From Glycine soja (Eukaryota; Streptophyta; Magnoliopsida; Fabales; Fabaceae): 64,000 nt of DNA. Below the pieces are notes generated by a model, which worked only from the letters and a program-made list of their open reading frames with translations, searched no databases and had not been told where the DNA came from. Positions 10,124 to 19,907 of this stretch are shown piece after piece. The position numbers and the translations under genes are program-made. The DNA lies in assembly GCF_004193775.1 (NCBI RefSeq), contig NC_041006.1:18406093-18470092 (forward strand). The letters are read 5' to 3'. Within the stretch, counting starts at the first letter, position 1; each line of letters begins with the position of its first letter.

Positions 10124-11374
10124 ATGGCTCCGAAGAAGCATTCCGCAAAGAGATCTAGGAGGGACGTCGCGGTTGAAGGGACCAGTGCCGCTCCCGAGTT
10201 TGATAGCCACCGTTTCAGGAGCGCCGAGCACCAGCAGCGCTTCGAGGCCATCAAAGGATGGTCGTTCCACATAGAGAGACGCGTCCAGCCCAGGGACGAT
10301 GAGTACACAGATTTTCAGGAGGAGATAGCTCGCCGACATTGGACGTCGCTAGTCACTCCCATGGCTAAGTTTGACCCTGATATAGTCTTGGAGTTTTATG
10401 CTAATGCTTGGCCCACAGAAGAGGGGGTGCGAGACATGCGGTCATGGGTGAGGGGTCAATGGATTCCCTTTGACGCAGATGCCCTCAGTCAGTTCCTGGG
10501 TGACCCGCTAGTGGTAGAGGAAGGCCAGGAGTGCGAGTTTAGTCAGAGGAGGAACAGGGCCGATGGGTTCGACGAAGAGGCCATTGCCCAGCTATTATGC
10601 ACACCGGGGCAGGATTTCGCTCGGACCGCTGCAGGGAGGCGGGTGAGGATCTTGCGCACCAGTATGACCACCTTGACCCAGATGTGGATGACATTGCTGC
10701 TCAGCAATGTCCTGCCTAGTGATCATAACTCCGACCTTCCTCTGCCGAAGTGTCAACTGGTGTATGCCATCCTGACATGGATGAGCGTCCATGTGGCTCA
10801 GTTGATTGCTGGCGCCATCTATTTATTTGCAGGTATGCCACCCACCAAGCACCCTCTAGACCCGGATAAGTCTAACAGGGCCCTGGGGTTTCCGGCATTG
10901 ATCATGGGCCTCTGCCAATCATTCAGGGTTCCCGTCACACCTAGTAAGGTGATCCGACCACCGATCACCTGGGCCTTCATTGAGAAGTATTGCACGCCTA
11001 GGCAGGCGTAGGGTGATGCACCACAGGCCGCAGACGCACCGCCACCACCTCATCAGGCTGATCCTGCTGGGTCATTAGGCATGGAGCGGTATCTACGGCA
11101 CTTGGTTCGCCAACAGGCGACCAACCACCGGGGGCAAGTGCAGATACATGAGTGTCTCTACCAGCTCAGCCTTAATCAGCAGGGCCAGGGTTTCGCTCCT
11201 TTTGTGTGCCCTACTCCAGATCAGTTTAGGGCTGAGGTCGCATGGCCCGGAGATTGGCCCGAGGCCCAGGCAATGGAGGTGCCTGCAGGAGCTCCCGGCG
11301 ATGTAGAGGAGGCCCGCATGGATGAGGAGATGACGGACTTGATCGGTTTCTTGGGAGGAAGCGGAGCCACGTGA
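10124..11374 (+). pseudogene. 'Putative plant transposon protein' ORF in element E, one premature stop
   Basis: From ATG at 10124 one frame runs 416 codons to the TGA at 11372-11374, broken only by TAG at 11009-11011, probably a changed CAG. I recognise the family that plant annotations call 'putative plant transposon protein domain'; its biochemical role is unknown. Blocks include WIPFDADALSQFLGDPL, TTLTQMWMTLLLSNVLPSDH and IMGLCQSFRVPVTPSKV. The N-terminus (MAPKKHSAKRSRRD) is basic and could be a nuclear signal; the C-terminus (EEARMDEEMTDLIGFL) is acidic. The ORF lies downstream of pol in the sense direction, and degenerate copies sit at the same place in elements A and B. I chose the ATG because it follows the predicted 3' splice site by three bases. 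Confidence 0.75.
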
Positions 11375-11491
11375 CCGAGGTCACCGTATTTTTTTGACAT
11401 TACTATTTTTTTATTAGTTTGCTATTGACGTTTTTGCTATTGTCCATATTGCTGTTGACATTACTATTTTCTGTTTTTGTTCATATGGTTA

Positions 11492-11496
11492 GTAAC
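11492..11496. repeat. Target-site duplication of element A, left (GTAAC)
   Basis: Matches CTAAC at 28215-28219 in four of five bases. One base has presumably changed since insertion, or the duplication is only 4 bp. Confidence 0.55.
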
Positions 11497-13146
11497 TGTC
11501 GCAACCTACCCTTCGGCGGGAGGGCGACGCGTGACTCGCGGGATGCGTGTTCCATGAAAGGAATACGCGCGGAGTCGCCACAACGTTTATTTGAGGAAAA
11601 CGTCGGAAAAACCAGAAAAGACGCGATCTACGAACTTTTAAGTGAAAGGTTCGGGAGTTGTATTTACGCACGGGGAAGCTATTAGCACCCCATACGTCCG
11701 CCCCAAGGGACGGCAGCCTTTAATCGAATGTGCAAACATGACTTTGATTTTTTATGTTCCCTTTTTATGTCTCTATATCCTTTATACCCTTTTTATATTT
11801 TCTCTTTTTGTGGTCGACAAGGGTGTTTCCCTTTGCTCCTACGTATTCCTCAATTTGGGATGAGAAAATCAGACCTACGTAGTTCTTTTTTATCAAGTGA
11901 TTCTTTTTTACTTAAGTGGTGATCATTTTAAGGCGTTGGACCTTAAAAATGATCCATTTTACTTAGTGAGAAATTGAGATGACAAACTTCAAAAGCCTAT
12001 TTTTGTGGACGAGCTTGACTAGGCGAATTGATTTTAGCCTTTAGTTTCACTTTAGTTATTAATCAATTCGATTAAGAATGAGAAATCCTAAAGAGAAAAC
12101 GTCCGATTGATTTTCCGCTTTATTTTACTAAAAGATGTCTTTTTGACTATTATATTATTTTTTTACCTCTTTTTGATTTCCAATGTGGTTACGGCACGAC
12201 CGAACGGTCGGAATTTATTTTAACCGAAGTTAATGGATAATACAATTCTAACGTTCGGTGGAAATTTATTTTGTTTTTAAGTTAAGCGAGAAATGACTTA
12301 AGTAAAATGGCTTAAGCACGTCAACAGGGGGTATAAAAAGTAAACAAAACGAGAATAAAAATGCACGAAACACAATGTGGACCACTACGGGTACATAGAA
12401 TGAATCGAAAAGCTTGGTTCGAGGTACTTACCCGTTGAAGATCGAAGAACGATGAAGAACGAATGAAGAACGTCGAAGAACGGTTGAAACCTTTGCGAGA
12501 TTCCTCACGGAAAACGTTACGGAAACGTTTCGGAAGCGCCTCGGCTTAGATTTTCTTCACGGAAACAATTTTTCCAAGCAAATTCGAAAGAGAGAGAAGT
12601 GCCTAAGGGGCTGAACCCCTTCCTTCTTGCCTTCCTCCCCTATTTATAGCAAAATAGGGGAGGTGGTTGCCGCCCAGCTCGCCCAGGCGAGCAGGGTTGC
12701 TTCCTCCAGAAGCAACCGCCTTCTGGAGGAATATTCCGGAGGGCCCAAGTGGGCCTGGGTGCTATTTGCACCCCCATTTTTACTAAGTACACCCCCCTCT
12801 GCTGTTTTTTGGTGATTCTTTTTTCGTAAAGTTACGGAAACTTACGAATTTCGTAACGATACTTGTTTTCTTTCCGTAATGTTACGGAACCTTGCGGATT
12901 ACATAATCATCCCCTTTTTGACTTACGGAATGTTACGGAACCTCACTTAATTATGCAACGATGCTTCCATTTGATTTCCGGTGTGTCACGGAAACTTACG
13001 GATTGTGCATCAATATTTTTTTGGTTTTTCGGCATGTCCTGGAATTTCACAAATTGCCTAATGATGGGTGCCAAGCACCTCACGAGGACCAAAGAATGGT
13101 CGCACGTCATCGAGCAAAGGTCCCCGGACGAAATTAGGGTATGACA
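11497..13146 (-). repeat. 3' LTR of element A (1650 bp)
   Basis: The boundaries are TGTCGCAACC at 11497 and GGTATGACA ending at 13146. It is followed on the minus-strand upstream side by a polypurine tract. Near-identical to 26564-28214. Confidence 0.95.
12634..12663 (-). promoter_or_regulatory. TATA palindrome, 3' LTR of element A
   Basis: Perfect 12-bp arms (CCTCCCCTATTT / AAATAGGGGAGG) with a six-base loop. TATAAATA on the element strand lies at the loop and 3' arm. Same as 27702-27731. Confidence 0.75.
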
Positions 13147-13150
13147 GTTG

Positions 13151-13163
13151 CCCCTCTTTACTT
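13151..13163 (-). other. Polypurine tract, element A
   Basis: On the minus strand AAGTAAAGAGGGG, followed by CAAC, directly precedes the 3' LTR start TGTCATACCC. This is the expected place for plus-strand DNA priming. The same tract occurs in B and E. Confidence 0.85.
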
Positions 13164-13620
13164 GTCTTTTATTGGAGATAAAAGGAAAGTAAAGATAAGA
13201 CACTAATTTCGTTCCTCTCGATTTGACGAGAGTCGCAGGTGACCATAAAATCTCCACATGCAAATGACTTGTTGTTCCCAAAATTTCACCAATTGCCTAA
13301 TGATGGGTGCCAAGCACCTCACAAGGACCAAAGAATGGTCGCTTGTCATCAAGCAAAGGTCCCCGAAAATCAGTGTATGACACTAATTTCGTTCCTCTCG
13401 GTTGACGAGAGTCGCGGGTGACCATGACTTGTCGCTCCTAGAATTTCACAAATTGCCTAATGATGGATGCCAAGCACCTCACAAGGACCAAAGAATGGTC
13501 GCATGTCATCAAGCAAAGGTCCCCGAAAATCAGTGTATGACACTAATTTCGCTCCTCTCGGTTGACGAGAGTCGCGGGCGACCATGAAATTTCCGCATGT
13601 AAATGACTTGCTGTTCCCGG
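13164..13620 (-). repeat. 3' UTR modules copied from the LTR end (element A)
   Basis: Two diverged copies (about 13275-13380 and 13435-13540) of the LTR end at 13040-13135, including ATTGCCTAATGATGGGTGCC and GACCAAAGAATGGTCGC. Each is joined to a block GACACTAATTTCG ... CTCTCGGTTGACGAGAG that occurs three times. They contain small inverted repeats GGTGC/GCACC, GACCA/TGGTC and CTCTCG/CGAGAG. Confidence 0.8.
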
Positions 13621-13658
13621 AGGAACAAAAGGTGCAGAAGACTATGTCAGCCTCTGCA

Positions 13659-13689
13659 TGCTATCAAGCGTTCTGTCTTACAGATAGCA
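13659..13689. repeat. Inverted-repeat cassette TGCTATC/GATAGCA
   Basis: Perfect 7-bp arms around a 17-base loop, just before the 127-bp array. Element E carries the same arms several times (for example near 30240) with a different 17-base loop. Confidence 0.75.
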
Positions 13690-13721
13690 AAAGAATGTTT
13701 ATACGGATAACCACTTGGGTA

Positions 13722-14660
13722 TTTCCGCGTATCATCGGGCCCGCCGCCTCTGGATGATACAAGGGTGCAGAATGACCAAACTTGGTCTCTGCTTGTCATC
13801 GGGCCCGCCGCCTCTGGATGACAAAAGGGTGCGAATAACCGTAAGGTATCTCCGCGTATCATCGGGCCCGCCGCCTCTGGATGATACAAGGGTGCAGAAT
13901 GACCAAACTTGGTCTCTGCTTGTCATCGGGCCCGCCGCCTCTGGATGACAAAAGGGTGCGAATAACCGTAAGGTATCTCCGCGTATCATCGGGCCCGCCG
14001 CCTCTGGATGATACAAGGGTGCAGAATGACCAAACTTGGTCTCTGCTTGTCATCGGGCCCGCCGCCTCTGGATGACAAAAGGGTGCGAATAACCGTAAGG
14101 TATCTCCGCGTATCATCGGGCCCGCCGCCTCTGGATGATACAAGGGTGCAGAATGACCAAACTTGGTCTCTGCTTGTCATCGGGCCCGCCGCCTCTGGAT
14201 GACAAAAGGGTGCGAATAACCGTAAGGTATCTCCGCGTATCATCGGGCCCGCCGCCTCTGGATGATACAAGGGTGCAGAATGACCAAACTTGGTCTCTGC
14301 TTGTCATCGGGCCCGCCGCCTCTGGATGACAAAAGGGTGCGAATAACCGTAAGGTATCTCCGCGTATCATCGGGCCCGCCGCCTCTGGATGATACAAGGG
14401 TGCAGAATGACCAAACTTGGTCTCTGCTTGTCATCGGGCCCGCCGCCTCTGGATGACAAAAGGGTGCGAATAACCATAAGGTATCTCCGCGTATCATCGG
14501 GCCCGCCGCCTCTGGATGATACAAGGGTGCAGAATGACCAAACTTGGTCTCTGCTTGTCATCGGGCCCGCCGCCTCTGGATGACAAAAGGGTGCGAATAA
14601 CCGTAAGGTATCTCCGCGTATCATCGGGCCCGCCGCCTCTGGATGATACAAGGGTGCACG
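13722..14660. repeat. Tandem array, 127-bp unit, about 7.4 copies
   Basis: Almost identical units in the 3' UTR of element A. Each has two cassettes sharing the 16-base core GGGCCCGCCGCCTCTG, one with arms GTATCATC/GATGATAC and one with arms TTGTCATC/GATGACAA. They are separated by GCAGA-AT-GACCAA-AC-TTGGTCTCTGC, another imperfect hairpin, and by GCGAATAACCGTAAGGTATCTCCGC. Open frames read through it (94- and 64-residue shadows) only because the unit lacks stops; I do not consider them genes. Confidence 0.95.
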
Positions 14661-14691
14661 TCACATGACCTCAGGGTCAGTATGACAAAGA

Positions 14692-15030
14692 TTATGGGGC
14701 GGCCGACAAAAGCAAGGCTCTTGCTCCTACGTATCCTCCAATGAGGAACTCAGACCTACGTAGTTCTGGATAACTTGTGAGACTTGAAAACTGTCCATCG
14801 GAAAATGATGACATCTCCGGAAAGGGCGCAGATGACCATATTGGTCTCTGCTCGTCAATCACACTTGGGGTCACTGAATGACGGGGTGCGGATAACCATA
14901 AGGTGTCTCCGCGGGCTACCAGCTCTTGAGTCATGGCAACAAAAGGCGGCATGGTCGACAAAAGCGAGGCTCTTGCTCCTACGTATCCTCCAATGAGGAA
15001 CTCAGACCTACGTAGTTCTGGATAACTTGT
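14692..15030. repeat. Two copies of the GTCGAC/CTACGTA module in the 3' UTR of A
   Basis: Copies at about 14700-14775 and 14950-15025 read GTCGACAAAAGC, CTTGCTCCTACGTATCCTC, CAAT, GAGGAACTCAGACC, TACGTAG. They include outer arms CTACGTA/TACGTAG and an inner hairpin TCCTC-CAAT-GAGGA. The same module is inside every LTR of this family (11814-11885 in A), so it is shared between LTR and UTR. Confidence 0.85.
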
Positions 15031-15669
15031 GAGACTTGAAAAAGTCTCGGTGTTTTCTTCGCTAAAATGCAAACATGCTTTAGTAAAGAGATAAGTATTC
15101 CAACTTATTAGAGCAGCATACGCTTTTTTGAGTAAAAAAAACAATGCGTTTACCGGGGAAGGAGAGTCTGCTGATGAAATCCCCCATAACCTTAACTGAG
15201 ATTTTGGGATGTTAGCATTTTGTTTCTAAATGACCATTTAGAGGAAACACTGGGTTCGACAAAAATAGAAGAAAATCACTCAAAGTGTATCAATCTCGCA
15301 CAGGTAAGTGTTTCATCCTAATTCCGAACCATAGATATGTCATGACTTGACTTTGCAAATTATTTCCTATCAAATCAAAAATTACATGCGTGATCATGGA
15401 TCAATAGGGCTTCCCTTGGGAATGGGTTCTTTTGGTGGGTTTTTCGGCTTTTGTGTGTTTTTGCCCCTTTTCCTTTTCTGTTTTGGTTTTGCGCGAGGCG
15501 AACAAGTCACCGACGCACAGGATTTTGGTTGGTAATCAAAGGGAGAAGACCACTTTAGGTCATGGTTTCCTTTTCTTTCTTTTGTTCATTTGATGACAAT
15601 TCTGTACTGTTCAGATATTGTCTGGTCCAAAGACCTCTCTGCACATTTCTTCTGGTTTCTTTGACCAGG
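15031..15669 (-). other. Conserved 3' UTR block of element A
   Basis: Non-coding. It aligns by eye with 55275-55940 in B and, reversed, with 29230-29750 in E. At 15225-15242 TCTAAAT-GACC-ATTTAGA forms a 7-bp stem; in E the loop is GCTC with unchanged arms. Confidence 0.7.
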
Positions 15670-15905
15670 AGCTTCCTTCTTTTTACTTTCTCCCATTCTT
15701 TGGTTGGGAATTTTATTTCTTTTCTTTTTTATTTCTCCCACTCTTTGATTGGGAATTTCCTTTCTTTTCTTTTTTCTCTTTCTCCCACTCTTTGATTGGG
15801 AATTTCCTTTCCTTCCTTTTTTGCTTTCTCTTTGATTGGGAATTTCCTTTCCTTCCTTTTTTGCTTTCTCTTTGATTGGAAATTTCCTTTCCTTCTTTTT
15901 TTTTT
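15670..15905. repeat. T-rich minisatellite with TTTGATTGGGAATTT
   Basis: About five units of 35-55 bp, each CTTTGATTGGGAATTTCCTTTC or a close variant followed by a T/C-rich run. Counterparts are 55940-56125 in B and, reversed, 29040-29140 in E. Confidence 0.8.
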
Positions 15906-16479
15906 TTGCTTCCGAGGGTAAGGTTTATGGTGAGTCAGGATTTTGGCCCAAGGCTTGTAGAATGGCTAGACATGATACATGTCAGGGTTTGGTTTGGTTC
16001 AAGGATAAAAGGGATGCCCCACATTATTTCCATGACACAAATGCAAAAATGATGATTTGGAAACTTTATGCAAAACTGGTCATGCATGCACCTATGCGGA
16101 CACTCAAGTGTCAAACTTTTATGGTCATGTGATGCTAGGGCTCAGGATTCATTTCCTCTATTTTAAATCAACCCAATGTTTCCAAAATATGTTCTTTTAT
16201 CCATTTGTGCATTCATCCGAGTCCATTTTGGGCGTCTGGGAAAATCTTCACAGCATTCACCCTTTAGGTGCATACACATTTTTTCAAAAACTAGTTATGA
16301 TCAGTGAATTTTTCCAAAGAAAAGTTGGAAGTCATCTCTTTTCAAAAGCATGTTGGTTTTTCAGCTTGACAACTTATTTTTTCTTTTTTCTCCTTCTTTT
16401 TTTTTTTTTATCATTATCATTTGTTTATTTCTTTTTCTTGTTTGTTTTTTTGTTTTTTTTTTTCATGAGGTATTTTGCT
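15906..16479 (-). other. Conserved 3' UTR block of element A
   Basis: Non-coding and conserved with B (56126-56699) and, reversed, with E (28560-28975). A long T/C-rich stretch lies at 16375-16465. No gene seen. Confidence 0.65.
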
Positions 16480-16725
16480 ACCTAAACATGTGTATATTTT
16501 TGTGAGGTATTTTTGCTATATACACGCATATCCAAGGTATCTTGCTACCTAAACATACCTATATATGTTTTGTAAGGTATTTTTTTTGCTACATACACGC
16601 ACATCTAAGGTATCTCTCTACCTAAACATACAAATATATATTTTGTGAAGTATTTTTTTGTTTACATACATGCATATCTAAGGTATTTTCACTACCTAAA
16701 CATACATATATATGTTTTGTAAGGT
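16480..16725. repeat. AGGTAT..CTACCT minisatellite
   Basis: Irregular repeats of 45-60 bp: AGGTA, six or seven variable bases, TACCT, then AAACATACATATATATGTTTTG. AGGTA and TACCT face each other in most units (TTTTGC, TCTTGC, TCTCTC or TTTTCAC between them). The longer counterpart in B is 56700-57095. Confidence 0.8.
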
Positions 16726-16989
16726 ATGACTACCTTCCGAGCTTGCGCTTGTTTTATTTAAATCCCCAGGATCATGAGCAACTAGGTGCGTCCTACTATA
16801 AAAAGTGATCAAATAACAAGCATAGATTCAAAAGGTACTAGGTCGCCTCCTAGTAGCGCTTCTTTAACGTCTTTAGCTGGACGCCTTATGACTTGTTGGT
16901 CACGGACCTAGTACTTCGCTTACCTTTGGCTTTGGACTTGGTAGCCTGCTGGTCGGCCATGTGTCGTAGGCAACGCTCTAACCTTTTTG

Positions 16990-17720
16990 CGGATGAGCTG
17001 AGGTGAACTCTAGAGGTGGTGGCGGTGTGTCTATTGCCCGCTACCGGCCATCCCAATGCTGCTGTGGTGTTTCGCCCTGCGCCCGCCTAGGGACGCAGTA
17101 CTTCTTGATGAAAGCTCGATCAGTAGGGGGCCTGATGCCCTTGCTGGAGGTTACAGGTACTCTGTAGAACTGACAGAGACCCGTAATTAGAGCTTGACAA
17201 CTCCAAGACCCTGTTGGACTTCTTCGGGTCCACTGGGTGTCTTGCAGGTGCGATCCCTGCAAACAATTGATGAAATCAGAAATCAGTTGAGCGATGTGCA
17301 TACTTACCTATGATGACATAACCTTGCCGGGGGGGTACGGGCACCTTGTAGGACTGATAGAGGCCCGTAACCAGAGCTGGAAACCCCAGGGCCCTGTTGG
17401 ACTTTTCCGGGTCCACTGGGTGTCTTGTGGGTGCGATCCCAACTGATACTTCCGCAGGGGGAGATTGGCATTGCGGTCGCTGGGCAGAATGTTGCTAAGT
17501 AGCAATGTCATCTATATCTGTGTAAGAGTGGTCATGTTGGTGCGCATGGTCCGCACTCTTCTCTTTGCAGCGGCACGGGTGAAATCTTGCCCTAGTATAC
17601 ATAGTAGCTGTGTGATAGCCTCCCTCTCTGGTTGTGCTCGCACAGTTGGCCATCCTCCAATATCAGGGGGTGGCCCAGGAACCGTTAAAAGGAAACTACT
17701 TGTCCCTTAACCGGGAGTGC
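16990..17720 (-). pseudogene. Degenerate 'putative plant transposon protein' ORF in element A
   Basis: Minus-strand pieces MTLLLSNILPSDRNANLPL (from 17511), then PTGPWGFQLW-type and LITGLCQFYRVPVTSSKGIR (17301-17041) match the middle of the 10124-11374 ORF. They are broken by frameshifts and stops. The middle segment is present twice in tandem, and one copy has lost about 60 bp relative to B. It lies in sense orientation downstream of gag, where pol should have ended. Non-functional, but its position shows that the extra ORF is an ancestral part of this family. Confidence 0.75.
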
Positions 17721-17782
17721 AAGTCTTGGTTAAGCATTTAAGGATAGAGGACCTTAAATTATCTTAAGGTGTGGATATGGAG

Positions 17783-19410
17783 CCCACTGAAAGTGAGGAC
17801 GCGTAGTCCTCTAAAGGCGAGGGCGTGTAGCCCTCTGAAGTTCAGGACGTGTCGCCTTTCGAAGGCGAGGGAGTGTAGTCCTATGATGGCAAGGACGTGC
17901 AATCCTCTAAAGGTGAGGGCATGCCCCCCTTTGAAAATGGGGAACATGTAGTCCTTTGATGGCGAGGACGTGTAGTCCTCTGAAGGTGAGGGCGTGTAGC
18001 CCTACAAAGGTGAAGGCACATGACCCTTTGACGGCGAGGACGTGTAGTCCTCTGAAGTTGAAGGTACATGACCCTTTGAAGGCGAGGACGTGTAGTCCTC
18101 TAAAGCTGAAGGTAACTAGTACCCAAGGTGAGGGCGTGTAGCCCTCTCAAGGCGAGGACTTATAGTCCTCTGGAGGTGAGGGCGTGCAGCCCTCTGGTGG
18201 TGAGGACGTGTAGTCCTCTCAAGGCGAGGACGTGTAGTCCTCTGACGGTGAGGGTAACTAGTACCCAAGGTGAGGGCGTGTAGCCCTCTCAAGGCGAGGA
18301 CATGTAGTCCTCTGGAGGTAAGGGCGTGCAGCCCTCTGATGGTGAGGACGTGTAGTCCTCTCAAGGCGAGGACGTGTAGTCCTCTGACGGTGAGGGTAAC
18401 TAGTACCCAAGGTGAGGGCGTGCAGCCCTCTCAAGGCGAGGACATGTAGTCCTCTGGAGGTGAGGGCGTGCAGCCCTCTGATGGTGAGGACGTGTAGTCC
18501 TCTCAAGGCGAGGACGTGTAGTCCTCTCAACGGTGAGGGTAACTAGTACCCAAGGTGAGGGCGTGTAGCCCTCTCAATGCGAGGACTTATAGTCCTCTGG
18601 AGGTGAGGGCGTGCAGCCCTCTGGTGGTGAGGACGTGTAGTCCTCTCAAGGCGAGGACGTGTAGTCCTCTGACGGTGAGGGTAACTAGTACCCAAGGTGA
18701 GGGCGTGTAGCCCTCTCAAGGCGAGGACATGTAGTCCTCTGGAGGTAAGGGTGTGCAGCCCTCTGATGGTGAGGACGTGTAGTCCTCTCAAGGCGAGGAC
18801 GTGTAGTCCTCTCAACGGTGAGGGTAACTAGTACCCAAGGTGAGGGCGTGTAGCCTTCTCAAGGCGAGGACATATAGTCCTCTGAAGGTGAGGGCGTGCA
18901 GCCCTCTGTTGGCAAGGACGTGTAGTCCTCTAAAAGGTGAGGGTAACTAGTACCCAAGGTGAGGGCGTGTAGCCCTCTCAAGGCGAGGACGTGTAGTCCT
19001 CTGAAGGTGACGGCGTGCAGCCCTCTGAAGGTGAGGACATGTAGCCCTCTCAAGGCGAGGACATGTAGCCCTCTGAAGGTGAGGGTAACTAGTACCCAAG
19101 GTGAGGGCATGTAGCCCTCTGATGGCGAGGACATGAAGTCCTCTGAAGGTGAGGGCGTGCAGCCCTCTGATGGCGAGGACATGTAGTCCTCTCACTGGTG
19201 AGGGTAACTAGTACCCAAGGTGAGGGCGTGTAGCCCTCTCAAGGCGAGGACAGGTAGTCCTCTGGAGGTGAGGGCGTGCAGCCCTCTGATGGCGAGGACA
19301 TGAAGTCCTCTGATGGCGAGGACATGTAGTCCTCTGATGGCGAGGACATGTAGTCCTCTCAAGGCGAGGACGTGTAGTCCTCTAAAGGTGATAGGTACAA
19401 GTACCCAAGG
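17783..19410. repeat. Array of about 29-bp inverted-repeat monomers with about 143-bp higher-order period
   Basis: Roughly 55 short monomers, most of the form GAGGGC-GTGYA-GCCCTC or GAGGAC-RTGTA-GTCCTC with short linkers (TCAAGGC, TGATGGT, TGGAGGT). Every fifth monomer or so is GGGTA-ACTAG-TACCC. The latter recurs near 18247, 18391, 18534, 18677 and 18823, a period of about 143-146 bp. Arms mostly stay complementary while their sequence changes; a few monomers (for example near 19037) carry a mismatch. Open frames in it are repeat shadows. Confidence 0.9.
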
Positions 19411-19907
19411 GTCCACCCTTATGAGAAAGCAAGAGATCGACTCATCGAGAGGGCCGGTCATCCCAAATCCACAAGATTTGGACATTAGATGTAGGAAATC
19501 TATGCAGTTAACATGATTTTTAGGGATGCAGATGCATGCAACCTTTGTCGTGAAATTTGGTAAATGCGGACTTCATATGAAACAATGCAATGTAATGGAA
19601 AGTTGTACAATGTTCATGACATTCTTTCCCTATTTTGTGATTTTGATTTTGATTTAATTTTTTTTGGAAAACACAGATTGACTGTCCTTTTGAAAGAGGT
19701 GATAATTCATGCAACCTCATCCTATCTTTTTGCAAATCTCTCCGGGAACTCCCTCAGAGTGTATGTTCTGTTTGATTTAGTCACTTGACCGTTTTGGAGT
19801 GACGGGAATGGAGTCGTTTGATGTTTGATCAATCCATTGAAATCCTAGGGTTTGTCCCCCCCTTTTTTTTTGTTAAAAACATCGATGGGTGAGAACTTTT
19901 GATCGAC
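19411..19907 (-). other. Non-coding spacer in element A
   Basis: Conserved with 59237-59590 in B. No gene seen. Confidence 0.6.

Larger units (their letters stand above)
7154..11496 (+). mobile_element. Element E: Ogre-like element, left portion
   Basis: Plus-strand pol (integrase end), then a spacer and an intron-containing extra gene. It is interrupted at 11496 by element A and resumes at 28215. The 28.4-32.7 kb part is the 3' UTR and 3' LTR of the same family in the same orientation. The bases flanking A (GTAAC on the left, CTAAC on the right) are near-identical, supporting one host element. Its 5' part is cut off by element D at 7153/7154. Confidence 0.8.

Noticed and set aside
13647..14651. 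Overlapping open frames of 60-94 residues in the 127-bp array, and 67-residue ones at 53330-54815
   Set aside because: They are identical shadows of a stop-poor tandem repeat, appear on both strands, and have no start context or family likeness.
13722..14660. CRISPR-like layout (palindromic repeats at regular spacing)
   Set aside because: The spacers are as identical as the repeats, no cas genes exist, and the setting is a plant retrotransposon UTR.
17759..19195. Arg/Leu/His-rich reading frames in the 29-bp monomer array
   Set aside because: Period and content follow the repeat in several frames on both strands, so they are not genes.
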